41,027 bases of DNA from Firmicutes bacterium UBA5227 (GCA_002409285.1 DHUT01000084.1:1-41027), one strand, 5' to 3'; positions 9,018 to 17,773 are shown, counted from the stretch's first letter. A program made the numbers and translations. The notes: a model not told the origin generated them from the sequence alone.

Positions 9018-10589
9018 TTAATCAATTATTCCGCTGAGAGTCTGATAAGGATTAACATATGTGTTAAAAATGCTTACCGCATAGTGAAGATGCGGTCCTG
9101 TGGAGAATCCGGTGGTTCCTACCGTTCCTATTACTTCTCCCTTGGAAACCTTCTGCCCCTTTTTTACAGCTATAGTATCCATATGATAATAAGAAGTAAA
9201 CAGTCCCATGCCGTGGTCAATAACCACAGTATTTCCGGGAGATAAAAGTCCCTCCATTGCAAATTTAACTACTCCGTTATTAGGAGCCTTTATTTCAGTA
9301 CCCCGAGGTACAGCTAAGTCCAGACCTGAATGCCTGGATGAAGACTGTTCATTGTTAACATACCTAATTTCAGCAAAATCAGTTGTCAATTCCCCTTCAA
9401 CAGGCATAGAGAAGGTACCTTCCCAGAGCTTTTCAGGAACGGACTCAGTTCTTGCAGGCTTTACAAGCTGCGCAAATTCATATATTGCCGCATTGTCATT
9501 ATTAGTTTCATTCATTTCCTCTGATATTGTAAGATACTGGGTCTTAAACGATTTGCTTTTCACTTCAAAAGGACTTGCAATTAAATACTCACTGTTAGTT
9601 CCCTTATTCACTATTATGTTTACATCATAATCTCCCGGCTGCGCATATAAATCTATAGGACAAATAAATACCCTCTTCCCTTTATGCTCATATTCCGTTG
9701 TCTCTGTTTTAACAGCATCAGTTTCTAAACTAAGCGTTTCTCCTTCGTTTAGGTTTTCTACCGAGACAATCAATATATTGCCCGGGTAATTTTCTCTTGT
9801 TACTATGGCCGCCTTTGCCGGTCTATCCACATTGACAGAAAATGTTAAGGTCTGGTATCCATAGGGCTGCGAATCCTCCTTTTGGCGCCACTGAGCCTTG
9901 CTTTCTACCAGGTATTCGCCATCAGCGGTGAGGCTGTTTAAAATATCCTGAATATTGGTTCCTGTTCCTACTAAACTACCTTGGGAGTATGCTTTCACAA
10001 CCTGACTGTCCGGAACTCTTTCATAAACAATATCCAAATTATCATTTTCGCTTATTTTTATAGCATCCTCGTCAGCCCCCTTAATAGTACCTTCTTTTTT
10101 TGTAAAATGACCCTCTATGTCCCTGTACGTCCAGTCATATTTAATTTCCGGATTCAGCCTGTCTTCATTATAGTCAAGATATGCCCCATACAATGTGTGA
10201 TCTATATAAATGTAATAAAAATTTTCATCTGAAAATAACTTTTCAGCAGAATCGGCAGATACTACGTAATTGTTGTCCTCCTGCGACACATAAGCCTTTC
10301 GGTTTTCTAAATCAAAGCTTAATTTATAATAATCTTCCTGAGTACTTTTTTTCAGCTTTAATTCATAGACTGTAAAATTTGAAATATCATCATCTGTTTT
10401 GTCCCTGGTTTTTATCGCTTTCAATATAACATCCCCAAGCTGGCTGTTTCCCGCCATAACTGTATTTTCGCCGGTTTGAAGGTTAGTCAGTTCAATTTCC
10501 GAAACTGGTTCAAAAATAGTAGAAGAGCAGCCAGAAACAAATAGTGTAAATACAGCAATCAGCAATAAAATTATATTAACCTTTTTCAT
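9018..10589 (-). CDS. M23-family metallopeptidase lipoprotein
   Basis: 523 residues. The start MKKVNIILL is preceded by AGGAGG. The upstream in-frame start would put 12 residues before a perfect signal peptide, so it is rejected. The lipobox FVSGC (Cys21) predicts an outer-face lipoprotein. A long beta-rich N-terminal region (about 25-380) resembles no domain I recognise. The C-terminal M23/LytM domain has RHSGLDLA (HxxxD) near 435 and GPHLHYAV (HxH) near 500, so the zinc site looks intact and endopeptidase activity on peptidoglycan is plausible. Apparently monocistronic, with an A/T-rich promoter region shared with the preceding terminator. Confidence 0.88.
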   Translation of the reverse strand: MKKVNIILLLIAVFTLFVSGCSSTIFEPVSEIELTNLQTGENTVMAGNSQLGDVILKAIKTRDKTDDDISNFTVYELKLKKSTQEDYYKLSFDLENRKAYVSQEDNNYVVSADSAEKLFSDENFYYIYIDHTLYGAYLDYNEDRLNPEIKYDWTYRDIEGHFTKKEGTIKGADEDAIKISENDNLDIVYERVPDSQVVKAYSQGSLVGTGTNIQDILNSLTADGEYLVESKAQWRQKEDSQPYGYQTLTFSVNVDRPAKAAIVTRENYPGNILIVSVENLNEGETLSLETDAVKTETTEYEHKGKRVFICPIDLYAQPGDYDVNIIVNKGTNSEYLIASPFEVKSKSFKTQYLTISEEMNETNNDNAAIYEFAQLVKPARTESVPEKLWEGTFSMPVEGELTTDFAEIRYVNNEQSSSRHSGLDLAVPRGTEIKAPNNGVVKFAMEGLLSPGNTVVIDHGMGLFTSYYHMDTIAVKKGQKVSKGEVIGTVGTTGFSTGPHLHYAVSIFNTYVNPYQTLSGIID

Positions 10590-10663
10590 AGTACCTCCTC
10601 TTATTTTAGCTTTTGCATAAATCATTGTCTTATATATTATATTTATATTATATCAGGATATTC

Positions 10664-10707
10664 AAAAAAACCATATGTATCTTTTATTTCTAAAAAATAC
10701 ATATGGT
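10664..10707 (-). terminator. terminator of the sigma-54 BKACE operon
   Basis: An 11-bp perfect stem (ACCATATGTAT, 10670-10680, with its complement at 10697-10707) and a 16-nt loop are followed on the minus strand by seven T. It lies 41 nt beyond the CoA-transferase stop and marks the operon end. Confidence 0.75.
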
Positions 10708-10747
10708 ATAAATTAATATGACTATTTTTCTTCTCTGTTACAATTAA

Positions 10748-12055
10748 CTAAATAAGATTTAATTTTTTAGCATCCTCTCTAAGCTCATCCCTGAAATCCG
10801 GATGCGCAAGGCTAATCATAGCTCTTACCCTGTCTGACATATTCAGCAGCTTTAGATTAACACAGCCATATTCCGTGGCAACATATTGAACATCCGATCT
10901 GGGCGTAGTAACTGCTGTCCCAATTGGAAGTGCAGTCACTATTCTACTGATTCTTTTTCCATTTTTTATAAAACTTGAAGTAGTTGCAATAATAGACTTG
11001 CCGCCTTCAGACCACTGTGCGCCTCTCACAAAATCCAACTGCCCTCCTGTAGCACTTTGTTGCTTCCACCCCATAGAATCAGATGCAGCCTGTCCAAAAA
11101 TATCGAAAGCCATAGTTGTATTAATTGAAATCATTCTCTTGTTTTTAGCTATAATTCTCGGATCATTCACAAATGTAAATGCTGCAGCATAAACTTTCTC
11201 ATTTCTGTTCAGGTATTGATATAATTCTGCTGAACCAAAGGCAAAACCAAAAACGCTTTGACCATCCATAAATCCTTTGCGCTTGTTAGTTACATTGCCG
11301 CTTTTCATCAATTTCATCATCGGTTCACTCAACAATTCAGAATGTATTCCAAGTTCATTTTTATTAAAAAGTTCAAATCCTATCGCAGTTGACAAGGAAC
11401 CCAGTCCCAGCTGAATAGTAGCACCGTCAGGAACCATATCGACAATGGAATCAGAAAGTGTTTTCGTCACTTCATCAATTTCCGGATCTCCCAAAATAGC
11501 TGCCTCATCATCTACTTCAACTATTGCATTTACTTCAGAAACATGTACTAAGTTATCCTGCCCAAATATATATGGTGTCTGCTTATTAACCTGAACAATT
11601 ATTCTATCAGTACTTTCCTTAAGAAATCTATGAAGTGCAATTCCTGACGGACCAAAGCACATATATCCATTTTCATCAGGTTCCGAAACATCAAACAAGC
11701 AAACATCCGGGGGCTCGGTATTTTTGCACCAACTGTCAATTTGGCTCAGATGAAAAGATGTATAGTTAAGTTTCAACCCGTTGTTTCTGACCCTTCTTTC
11801 ACAGGGGCCCATAAAATAAGTCCCAAATTCGAACCCATTTCTGTCTGTTTCATAAAATAACGATGTTGGTTTTGAAACCAAGCTGCTTGTTATTTCAATA
11901 TTTTCAAGATCTCCTCTCCTGTCCCACAATGCATCTATCAATTTATATGCTACACTGGAACAGGTTCCCACATATACCCTATCATTAGAGTTAATAAGTC
12001 TGACCGCTTCTTCTGCTTTCATTAACTTTTGTTTATATTCATTGCACCAGCTCAT
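10748..12055 (-). CDS. acetyl-CoA hydrolase/4-hydroxybutyrate CoA-transferase family enzyme
   Basis: 435 residues. The ATG (MSWCNEYKQKL) has GGAGGG 4-9 nt upstream; the longer frame adds a non-homologous tail. The family is class I CoA-transferase (Cat1/Cat2/AbfT type). SNDRVYVGTCSSVAY is the N-terminal signature. GLGSLSTAIGF (about 217-227) precedes IHSE, whose Glu240 aligns with the glutamate that forms the CoA thioester in this family. FVNDPRIIAKN and the C-terminal VATEYGCVNLK are also typical. It probably moves CoA between acetyl-CoA or butyryl-CoA and a carboxylic acid; from context acetoacetate is a good candidate, but that is inference. It is last in the operon, 108 nt after the permease with a hairpin in between. 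Confidence 0.88.
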   Translation of the reverse strand: MSWCNEYKQKLMKAEEAVRLINSNDRVYVGTCSSVAYKLIDALWDRRGDLENIEITSSLVSKPTSLFYETDRNGFEFGTYFMGPCERRVRNNGLKLNYTSFHLSQIDSWCKNTEPPDVCLFDVSEPDENGYMCFGPSGIALHRFLKESTDRIIVQVNKQTPYIFGQDNLVHVSEVNAIVEVDDEAAILGDPEIDEVTKTLSDSIVDMVPDGATIQLGLGSLSTAIGFELFNKNELGIHSELLSEPMMKLMKSGNVTNKRKGFMDGQSVFGFAFGSAELYQYLNRNEKVYAAAFTFVNDPRIIAKNKRMISINTTMAFDIFGQAASDSMGWKQQSATGGQLDFVRGAQWSEGGKSIIATTSSFIKNGKRISRIVTALPIGTAVTTPRSDVQYVATEYGCVNLKLLNMSDRVRAMISLAHPDFRDELREDAKKLNLI

Positions 12056-12101
12056 ATTCCCTCCTGCAAGCTTATTTGCTGTTATTATTAAAATTATGAA
12101 C

Positions 12102-12128
12102 ACTGCGATGTAGTTAATACATCGCAGT
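12102..12128 (-). promoter_or_regulatory. intercistronic hairpin before the CoA-transferase gene
   Basis: Perfect 11-bp arms ACTGCGATGTA and TACATCGCAGT around a 5-nt loop, between the permease stop and the CoA-transferase SD. There is no clean T run on the minus strand, so it looks like an RNA-stability or processing element or weak attenuator rather than a terminator. Confidence 0.55.
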
Positions 12129-12163
12129 TCAAGTAAGTTACGACCTGTTTATATCCAGGATGT

Positions 12164-13486
12164 TTAGAAAAATATAACCAGTATGACTAAGGACACAAAA
12201 GTTACAATAAGCGGTATAACCGTACTCGTCCAAAATACGTGCTTATAAGCCTGCTTGTGTGTAAGTCCAAGCACGGCAAACATCAGAAACATTCCCGGTG
12301 AATGCGGTAATGTATCAAGTGCATCAGCTGAAATACATATCAGTCTGTGAAGAAGCTGCAGATTAACCCCTGAAGCTATAAATTCATCAGCAAATGCCGA
12401 AAGCATTATTTTCAATCCTCCGGATGAAGAGCCTGTTATTGCAGATATAGCCATTGTAGAAACAACGCCCTGTACGTAAGGATTCATATGCAAGCTTGAT
12501 ACCCATTCTACAATCATGCTAAAAGCTGCAGAATTGGTCACTACGGCTCCGAAAGCAACAACACCTGCATAACCGCCTATGCTGTCTATTCCGCCTTCCA
12601 AACCCGAACTTATAAGTTTTTTAAGGCTTTTTCCCTTAAATTTATCAAAATTCAGTATAAATGTTACTATAGTGCCTGCCAGCATAGCGCCTGTAGCTAA
12701 CATTGTGGAATTGATGCCAAATCTGCTTCCAATCAGAATAATGACCATCAATACTACCATTGGAGCAAACGCTTTTGCCGAAGAAGGCAGAGTACTTCTG
12801 TCCTTTATTTCAAGAAGTGCAGGATCCATTCCTTCGGGTGATTCCCAGTGCTCACCGTTTTCCCTTGCTTTCTTTTCACACCGATTCATATATAACATGC
12901 TCATCACAAACATTGCTATTGTTGCCAGGATTCCAAAAACCGGAGCGGCAGTAAGTGTTGTTCCTAAAAACTGAGTAGGAATTACATTAGTTAAAGACGG
13001 TGTTCCGGGCAGAGCTGTCATTGTAAATGATGCCGAACCAGCTGCCACTATAGCCACTGTAAGGTGCCTTGGCAAATCTGCTTCTTTAAATAATAAAAAC
13101 ATAATAGGTGCTGTTGCATAGATAACGACAAACAAGCTAACTCCGCCATACGTTAACAACGCAGTAAGAACAAAACAAACAAGTAAAACATTCTTTTTGC
13201 CAAACCAGTCTATAAGCTGATATCCAATAGACGCAGCACTGCCGGATTCGTTCATAAAACCGGCATACAGGCTTGAGCAGCAAAACATCAGGAAGAAGCT
13301 GGAATATGCTCCTATATACCCGTTCATGTAAAATTCCGATAAACCCTGCCAAATACCCATTCCATTTGTAAGTATTACCACAAGAGAAGCCATAAGTGTT
13401 GCGGTAAGAGCACCAAAGCCCCTGTATGCAGTGACACCCAATACTATTACAGCTAAAATAAGACCAATAATAGATAATGCATTCAT
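12164..13486 (-). CDS. GntP-family permease
   Basis: 440 residues with about 12 hydrophobic segments. GntP-type hallmarks include GSASFTMTALPGTPSLTNVIP near 150-170 and ITGSSSGGLKIMLSAF near 345-360. GntP symporters take up gluconate and other small hydroxy or keto acids; a 3-hydroxybutyrate-permease-like role is known in the family. The start MNALSIIGL is favoured because AGGAGAAA lies 6-13 nt upstream; the frame's longer start (MLARRNN) lies over that SD. Its place inside a beta-keto acid operon makes it the likely importer of the substrate, probably an organic anion. Confidence 0.85.
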   Translation of the reverse strand: MNALSIIGLILAVIVLGVTAYRGFGALTATLMASLVVILTNGMGIWQGLSEFYMNGYIGAYSSFFLMFCCSSLYAGFMNESGSAASIGYQLIDWFGKKNVLLVCFVLTALLTYGGVSLFVVIYATAPIMFLLFKEADLPRHLTVAIVAAGSASFTMTALPGTPSLTNVIPTQFLGTTLTAAPVFGILATIAMFVMSMLYMNRCEKKARENGEHWESPEGMDPALLEIKDRSTLPSSAKAFAPMVVLMVIILIGSRFGINSTMLATGAMLAGTIVTFILNFDKFKGKSLKKLISSGLEGGIDSIGGYAGVVAFGAVVTNSAAFSMIVEWVSSLHMNPYVQGVVSTMAISAITGSSSGGLKIMLSAFADEFIASGVNLQLLHRLICISADALDTLPHSPGMFLMFAVLGLTHKQAYKHVFWTSTVIPLIVTFVSLVILVIFF

Positions 13487-13601
13487 GTTATTTCTCCTCG
13501 CTAACATTTGATTTTTTGAAAATTTTTTAAATAAATATTGATTCTCTGTTAAAAATTAAATGAAAGTTAAAATTCTCAATACCCCAATAAATGCATTGTA
13601 T

Positions 13602-14345
13602 CTATGATAAATAAAATGCCCCATTTACATTAAGTGTTATACCACTTATAAATCCTGTTTCGTCTGATGCAAGGAAGGCTGCCGCCGCCGCTATATCCTC
13701 AACCTCTCCCGCTCTTCCAACAGGAATATCAGCAATCATTTTTGCTCTTATTTCTTCAGGTATATTCTTTGTCATTTCCGTATTGGTAAAGCCCGGTGCA
13801 ATAGCATTTACAGTTATTCCCTTTTTCCCAAGTTCCAGAGCCAGCGTTTTAGTAAATCCAAGTACACCGGCCTTTGCAGCTGAATAATTAGCTTGCCCAA
13901 AATTTCCTGAAAGTCCAACAACGGAACTCAGATTAATAACTCTTCCATACTTATTTGATTCCATATATTTTACAAGCTCCTGTGTAACTATAAATACAGA
14001 TTTCAAATCATTTTCAATAACGGTATCCCACTGATCATCTGTCATTTTTTTAAAGGATGAATCTCTGTTTATTCCCGCATTATTGATCAGAATATCAATT
14101 CTGCCGTATTTCTCCACAGTCTTTTCTCCAAGCGCTTTAACTTCCTCTCTGTTTGCAACATCACATTTGATTCCGATAGCTTCTCCGCCGTCACTTTTTA
14201 TTTCTGCAACGACCTGATTTATTTTTTCTGTATTTCTTGCAGTTACTACAACCTTTACTCCTTCCTTTGCAAGTCTTTTTGCTATTGCAAGACCAATTCC
14301 TTGGGTTGATCCCGTAACCACTGCAACTCTGCCGTTAAATATCAT
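13602..14345 (-). CDS. FabG-type short-chain dehydrogenase (3-oxoacyl/acetoacetyl-CoA reductase-like)
   Basis: 247 residues, the standard FabG/PhaB length. Rossmann motif TGSTQGIG (about 10-17), NNAG near 88-91, and the catalytic triad with Ser in INLSSVVG near 139 and YSAAK near 152-156. The C-terminus DETGFISGITLNVNGA is typical. NADPH-dependent reduction of a 3-oxoacyl thioester is expected. In this operon the likely substrate is acetoacetyl-CoA or the CoA product of BKACE rather than an acyl carrier protein, since no fatty-acid genes are nearby. The ATG MIFNGRV follows AGGAGG by 8 nt; the longer frame is rejected. It starts 56 nt after the thiolase stop. Confidence 0.9.
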   Translation of the reverse strand: MIFNGRVAVVTGSTQGIGLAIAKRLAKEGVKVVVTARNTEKINQVVAEIKSDGGEAIGIKCDVANREEVKALGEKTVEKYGRIDILINNAGINRDSSFKKMTDDQWDTVIENDLKSVFIVTQELVKYMESNKYGRVINLSSVVGLSGNFGQANYSAAKAGVLGFTKTLALELGKKGITVNAIAPGFTNTEMTKNIPEEIRAKMIADIPVGRAGEVEDIAAAAAFLASDETGFISGITLNVNGAFYLS

Positions 14346-14401
14346 AGATATGCCTCCTGATTTTTTAGCCTTATAAAAATAATTTATAATTTTCAATATT
14401 A

Positions 14402-15568
14402 CTATTTTTGTTCCATTTCAAAAATACCGGCTGCACCCATTCCGCCGCCAATACACATGGTAATTAATGCATACCTGCCACCGATTCTCTTCAGCTCTGA
14501 TAATGCTTTGCAGGTTAGAACCGCTCCTGTCGCTCCAAGGGGATGACCTAATGCCAGAGCACCTCCATTTGGATTGACCTTCTCAGCGGGGAGCCTTAAT
14601 TCACGGATGCAGACTAATGCCTGGGAAGCAAATGCTTCATTTATTTCTATCACATCCATATCATCTATGCTAAGACCCGATTTTTTCATAACCTTAGGCA
14701 CAGCGACAATAGGTCCTATCCCCATAACATCAGCGGCAACACCTCCCACAGAAAAAGATACAAATTTTGCAACGGGAGCATAGCCCAGCTCTTCAGCCTT
14801 TTCACGTGCCATCAATACAACAAAACCTGCGCCATCAGTCATCTGGGATGATGTCCCTGCGGTTATTACCCCACCTTCCTTAAATGGTGTTTTCAATGTG
14901 GCCAAACCTTCCATATTTGTACCCGGGCGTATACCTTCGTCTTTGGATACAACAACAGGTCCGTCATCACTCTCTGCTGTTACAGGAATAATCTCTTCAT
15001 CAAACTTTCCGGCAGCCTGGGCAGCTGCTGCTTTTTTATGACTTTCAACAGCCATAGCATCCATATCATGACGGGTAACACCATAGCGTTCGGCAACATT
15101 TTCAGCAGTTACTCCCATAGGGAGGTAAGCTCCCGGAATTTGTTCAGCTAACAATTCATCCTGATATTCTTTGGGCTGAACCATGTTAATGTCAGTCATC
15201 ATTTCAACACCTCCGGCTATTACCACATCCATCTGATCTGCCATAATGGCATTTGCAGCCGAAGCTATAGTCTGAAGACCAGATGAGCAAAACCTGTTAA
15301 CTGTCTGACCCGGTACGGAATCAGGCAACCCTGCTCTCTGAGCAATCAAACGACCTACATTAAACCCTGTATATCTTTCAGGCATTGAACATCCAACAAT
15401 GACGTCATCAATAATTTCCGGATCCAGCCCGGGCAGCTTCTCAATAACACCTTTCAGTGTCTGTGAAGCATATTCTATGGGGTGAGTCTTTGTAAAAGAA
15501 CCTTTAAACGCCCTCGCTAACGGTGAACGCCCATAGGCTACTATTACCGCATCTCTTTTATTATTCAT
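14402..15568 (-). CDS. thiolase (acetyl-CoA acyltransferase)
   Basis: 388 residues. All catalytic elements are present: nucleophile Cys94 in NRFCSSGLQT, His342 in ALGHPLGATG, and Cys372 in MCIGGGMGAAG. Thiolases either cleave 3-oxoacyl-CoA with CoA or condense acetyl-CoA. Sequence alone does not separate acetoacetyl-CoA thiolase from long-chain FadA types, though the RFCSSGLQT form is common in FadA-like degradative enzymes. In the operon it would cleave acetoacetyl-CoA to two acetyl-CoA, one of which BKACE needs, making a closed cycle. AAGGAGG lies 5-11 nt before the ATG. Confidence 0.92.
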   Translation of the reverse strand: MNNKRDAVIVAYGRSPLARAFKGSFTKTHPIEYASQTLKGVIEKLPGLDPEIIDDVIVGCSMPERYTGFNVGRLIAQRAGLPDSVPGQTVNRFCSSGLQTIASAANAIMADQMDVVIAGGVEMMTDINMVQPKEYQDELLAEQIPGAYLPMGVTAENVAERYGVTRHDMDAMAVESHKKAAAAQAAGKFDEEIIPVTAESDDGPVVVSKDEGIRPGTNMEGLATLKTPFKEGGVITAGTSSQMTDGAGFVVLMAREKAEELGYAPVAKFVSFSVGGVAADVMGIGPIVAVPKVMKKSGLSIDDMDVIEINEAFASQALVCIRELRLPAEKVNPNGGALALGHPLGATGAVLTCKALSELKRIGGRYALITMCIGGGMGAAGIFEMEQK

Positions 15569-15599
15569 ACTTTCCTCCTTGTATATAATCTTATATACT

Positions 15600-15627
15600 G
15601 CAAGGTATACACCATCATATACCTTGC
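15600..15627 (-). promoter_or_regulatory. intercistronic hairpin between BKACE and thiolase genes
   Basis: GCAAGGTATA and TATACCTTGC (10 bp, perfect) around an 8-nt loop, lying in the 83-nt gap. There is no minus-strand T run; downstream comes the thiolase SD. Probably an mRNA-stability element that sets the BKACE:thiolase ratio (inference). Confidence 0.5.
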
Positions 15628-15651
15628 TTCAAATATAAAAATAGTGTTTTC

Positions 15652-16491
15652 TTATCTATTAAAAGGCTTAATGCCAAGGATTTCACGGGCTTCTGCCGAA
15701 GTAGCAGGTTCCTTGCCAAAATCCTTAACAACCCTTACAGCTCTTTCGACCATTAACGGATTTGTTCCTTTTACCCCATGAGACATATAAAGATTATCTT
15801 CAAGTCCAACACGTAAGTGTCCGCCTAATGCTAAAGCTGCATACATGATTGGGAGATGAGCCTTTCCTATTCCGCATGCTGACCATATGGTTCCTTCAGG
15901 AAGATGTTGTGCCAGGTATAATAAATTCTCGACAGTGGCATCCATTCCGCCTAAAACTCCCAGAACAAGCTCACACCACATAGGGCTTTTAATAAATCCC
16001 TTTTCCATGTAATGTTTTGCATTTCCAATCATACCGTAATCAAATATTTCCACTTCCGGCTTAATGTCATGCTCGTTATAAACATTACATAATTTCTTTA
16101 AGAAGTCGGGGCTGTTATCAAATATCGCATTATCTCCCCAGTTAAATGACCCTATGTCGCATGAACCCATTTCAATTTCCGGAATTTCAATAAAATGAGC
16201 CAGTCTTTCATCTTCTGTCGGATTAACCGCTCCCGATGATGTACAGTTAATAACAGCATCACAGTCCTTGTGTTCCCTAATAAGTCGAACACTTTCTTTG
16301 AACTTTTCTTTATCCATCGTACCATTGCCCTCGTCATCTCTCATATGAAGATGTACGATGGCAGCTCCTGCCTTCCAGCTGGCATATGCGGCATCAGCTA
16401 TTTCCTGCGGAGTATACGGAACAGCAGGGTTTTGTTCCTTACGTGGCCAAGCACCTGTCAAAGCACATGAAATTATCACTTTATCATTCAT
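15652..16491 (-). CDS. beta-keto acid cleavage enzyme (BKACE, DUF849)
   Basis: 279 residues, the length of 3-keto-5-aminohexanoate cleavage enzyme (Kce). TIM-barrel enzyme: a beta-keto acid plus acetyl-CoA gives acetoacetate plus an acyl-CoA. The zinc ligands are visible as His47 and His49 (VHLHMRD) and Glu231 (GLEDN). Arg227 and Asp232, which flank the metal in Kce, are also kept. The position equal to Kce Glu14, which binds the substrate amino group, is Trp15 here (LTGAW), so a 5-amino substrate is unlikely. No other lysine-fermentation gene lies in the window. Second gene of the operon, 26 nt after the dehydrogenase. Family sure; substrate unknown. Confidence 0.9.
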   Translation of the reverse strand: MNDKVIISCALTGAWPRKEQNPAVPYTPQEIADAAYASWKAGAAIVHLHMRDDEGNGTMDKEKFKESVRLIREHKDCDAVINCTSSGAVNPTEDERLAHFIEIPEIEMGSCDIGSFNWGDNAIFDNSPDFLKKLCNVYNEHDIKPEVEIFDYGMIGNAKHYMEKGFIKSPMWCELVLGVLGGMDATVENLLYLAQHLPEGTIWSACGIGKAHLPIMYAALALGGHLRVGLEDNLYMSHGVKGTNPLMVERAVRVVKDFGKEPATSAEAREILGIKPFNR

Positions 16492-16517
16492 AACAAATCC
16501 TCCTAAAAATTTTCTTA

Positions 16518-17564
16518 TTATTTAGCTTTATACAAATCATAGGTAAACCAGGCATCATTAAAGTATTTTAGATTACTCATGGACAAAGGTAATTCCTTGT
16601 TCTCTATTTTTTCAACAATTTCGATAACAGTATCATTAAAAGGAGTTGGGATACCATGCTTCCTGCCGGTTTCAGAAACGTAACCGTTAATCATTTTGAC
16701 CTCTGTAGCCTTTCCTTTTTCCAGGTCCTGAAGCATACTTGCTTTGGCTCCCGGTGCAAAAGAATACATATCGAAAAACATCTGCTGATTTTCATCGAAC
16801 TGTTCCTGATCCTTAATTGCCAAGGAAACAGGTGAAAAACCCATAACCAATGTGGGTAATTCATATCCCTCCGCCTCACAGCAGGACTTAACCTCACGCC
16901 CTAAATAACTTAAGCATGCTCTTGCTTTTTCATCGTTAATAACTTCTCCAAATGTGCACCCACAAGCAGCAGACATACCGCTCATGCATGCATTGTTAAC
17001 CAGCTTTCCCCATCTTGAAGCTAAGAGACTGGTTGAAACTGCCGCATTACCCATATAACCTAAAATTACTGCAATCTTCTGGATACGCTCAGTAATTTTT
17101 CCATTAATCTCTCCAACTTCAAAGAAATGCTCAAGAGTACTCACATCCTGAGTTAATTCAGATACTCCAGGAGCAGAAAAAGTTGCACTCCATAGAACTG
17201 TTCCTCCAACTGTGCGGTTTTCACCAACATACTTTGCAACAAACGGTTCCGGAACTCCGTTCTGAAGTGTGCAAACCGTACTGTTCTCATCAAGATGTGG
17301 CAGCAGCTGAGGAAGAACAGCCTCATTAGCCGTTTGCTTAGTAAACAGGAATACCACATCATAAATACCCTTCATTTCATCAGGGGTAATTGCTTTGACA
17401 GGAACCGTAAAATCAGCATGCCCCATAACATGTGCCCCATTTTCATTTAAAGCATCTACATGCTCTTGATAACTGTCAACAAGCTCCACAGGGCAACCAT
17501 TCTTATTTAAAAAAGCGCCTAAAACAGTACCCATAGCACCGCAGCCTAAAATAGCAATTCTCAC
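16518..17564 (-). CDS. ketopantoate-reductase-like (ApbA/PanE) dehydrogenase
   Basis: 348 residues. I use the GTG start because GGAGGT lies 7 nt upstream of it. The ATG five codons earlier is part of that same SD, so it cannot be the start. Rossmann motif GCGAMG at 7-12; QNG with Asn102; catalytic Lys187 in WGKLVNN; Glu288 in KATEVKMING. By recalled alignment to E. coli PanE, the substrate-contact positions Asn184 and Asn194 become Ser195 and Phe205. A ketopantoate substrate is therefore doubtful, and no pantothenate gene is near. First gene of the sigma-54 operon, followed by BKACE. I infer it oxidises a hydroxy acid to the keto acid that BKACE cleaves. Confidence 0.82.
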   Translation of the reverse strand: MRIAILGCGAMGTVLGAFLNKNGCPVELVDSYQEHVDALNENGAHVMGHADFTVPVKAITPDEMKGIYDVVFLFTKQTANEAVLPQLLPHLDENSTVCTLQNGVPEPFVAKYVGENRTVGGTVLWSATFSAPGVSELTQDVSTLEHFFEVGEINGKITERIQKIAVILGYMGNAAVSTSLLASRWGKLVNNACMSGMSAACGCTFGEVINDEKARACLSYLGREVKSCCEAEGYELPTLVMGFSPVSLAIKDQEQFDENQQMFFDMYSFAPGAKASMLQDLEKGKATEVKMINGYVSETGRKHGIPTPFNDTVIEIVEKIENKELPLSMSNLKYFNDAWFTYDLYKAK

Positions 17565-17613
17565 AATATTAACCTCCATACATTGAATTTCCTGATATTA
17601 CAACTTAATTAAA

Positions 17614-17630
17614 AGCAAATATCATGCCAA
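17614..17630 (-). promoter_or_regulatory. sigma-54 (-24/-12) promoter of the BKACE operon
   Basis: On the minus strand TTGGCATG-N4-TTGCT matches the consensus YTGGCACGrNNNTTGCW at all but one of the conserved positions (C to T). The GG/GC spacing is correct. The predicted start of transcription is near 17603, leaving a 38-nt leader before the GTG of the first gene. No sigma-A promoter competes at the same place. Confidence 0.85.
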
Positions 17631-17706
17631 TATACTAATGATAATAATTCGCTTATTAATGCTCATTTTTTGACTTTTACTTAATTATGCTTTCCCGAAT
17701 AATAAC

Positions 17707-17759
17707 TGCAAAATTGCAAAATTTGCAAAATCGCTATTTAATCATTGCAATCTTGCAAA
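17707..17759. promoter_or_regulatory. clustered TTGCAA sites, probable activator binding region (UAS)
   Basis: Five TGCAA units start at 17707, 17715, 17724, 17746 and 17754, spaced 8, 9, 22 and 8 bp. They include the inverted repeat TGCAA-AA-TTGCA (17707-17718) and the pair TTGCAA-TC-TTGCAA (17745-17758). The cluster is about 79-130 bp upstream of the -24 element, the normal position for an enhancer of a sigma-54 activator. It also covers the activator gene's own promoter. Confidence 0.7.
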
Positions 17760-17773
17760 TTATATGCTATATT
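17745..17773 (+). promoter_or_regulatory. sigma-A-type promoter of the activator gene
   Basis: TTGCAA (17745-17750), 17 bp, TATATT (17768-17773), 29 nt before the activator ATG. The -35 hexamer is itself one of the TTGCAA units, which predicts autoregulation by the activator. Confidence 0.55.

Noticed and set aside
17565..17579. ATG start five codons upstream for the PanE-like gene
   Set aside because: That ATG is embedded in the GGAGGT ribosome binding site serving the GTG at 17564.
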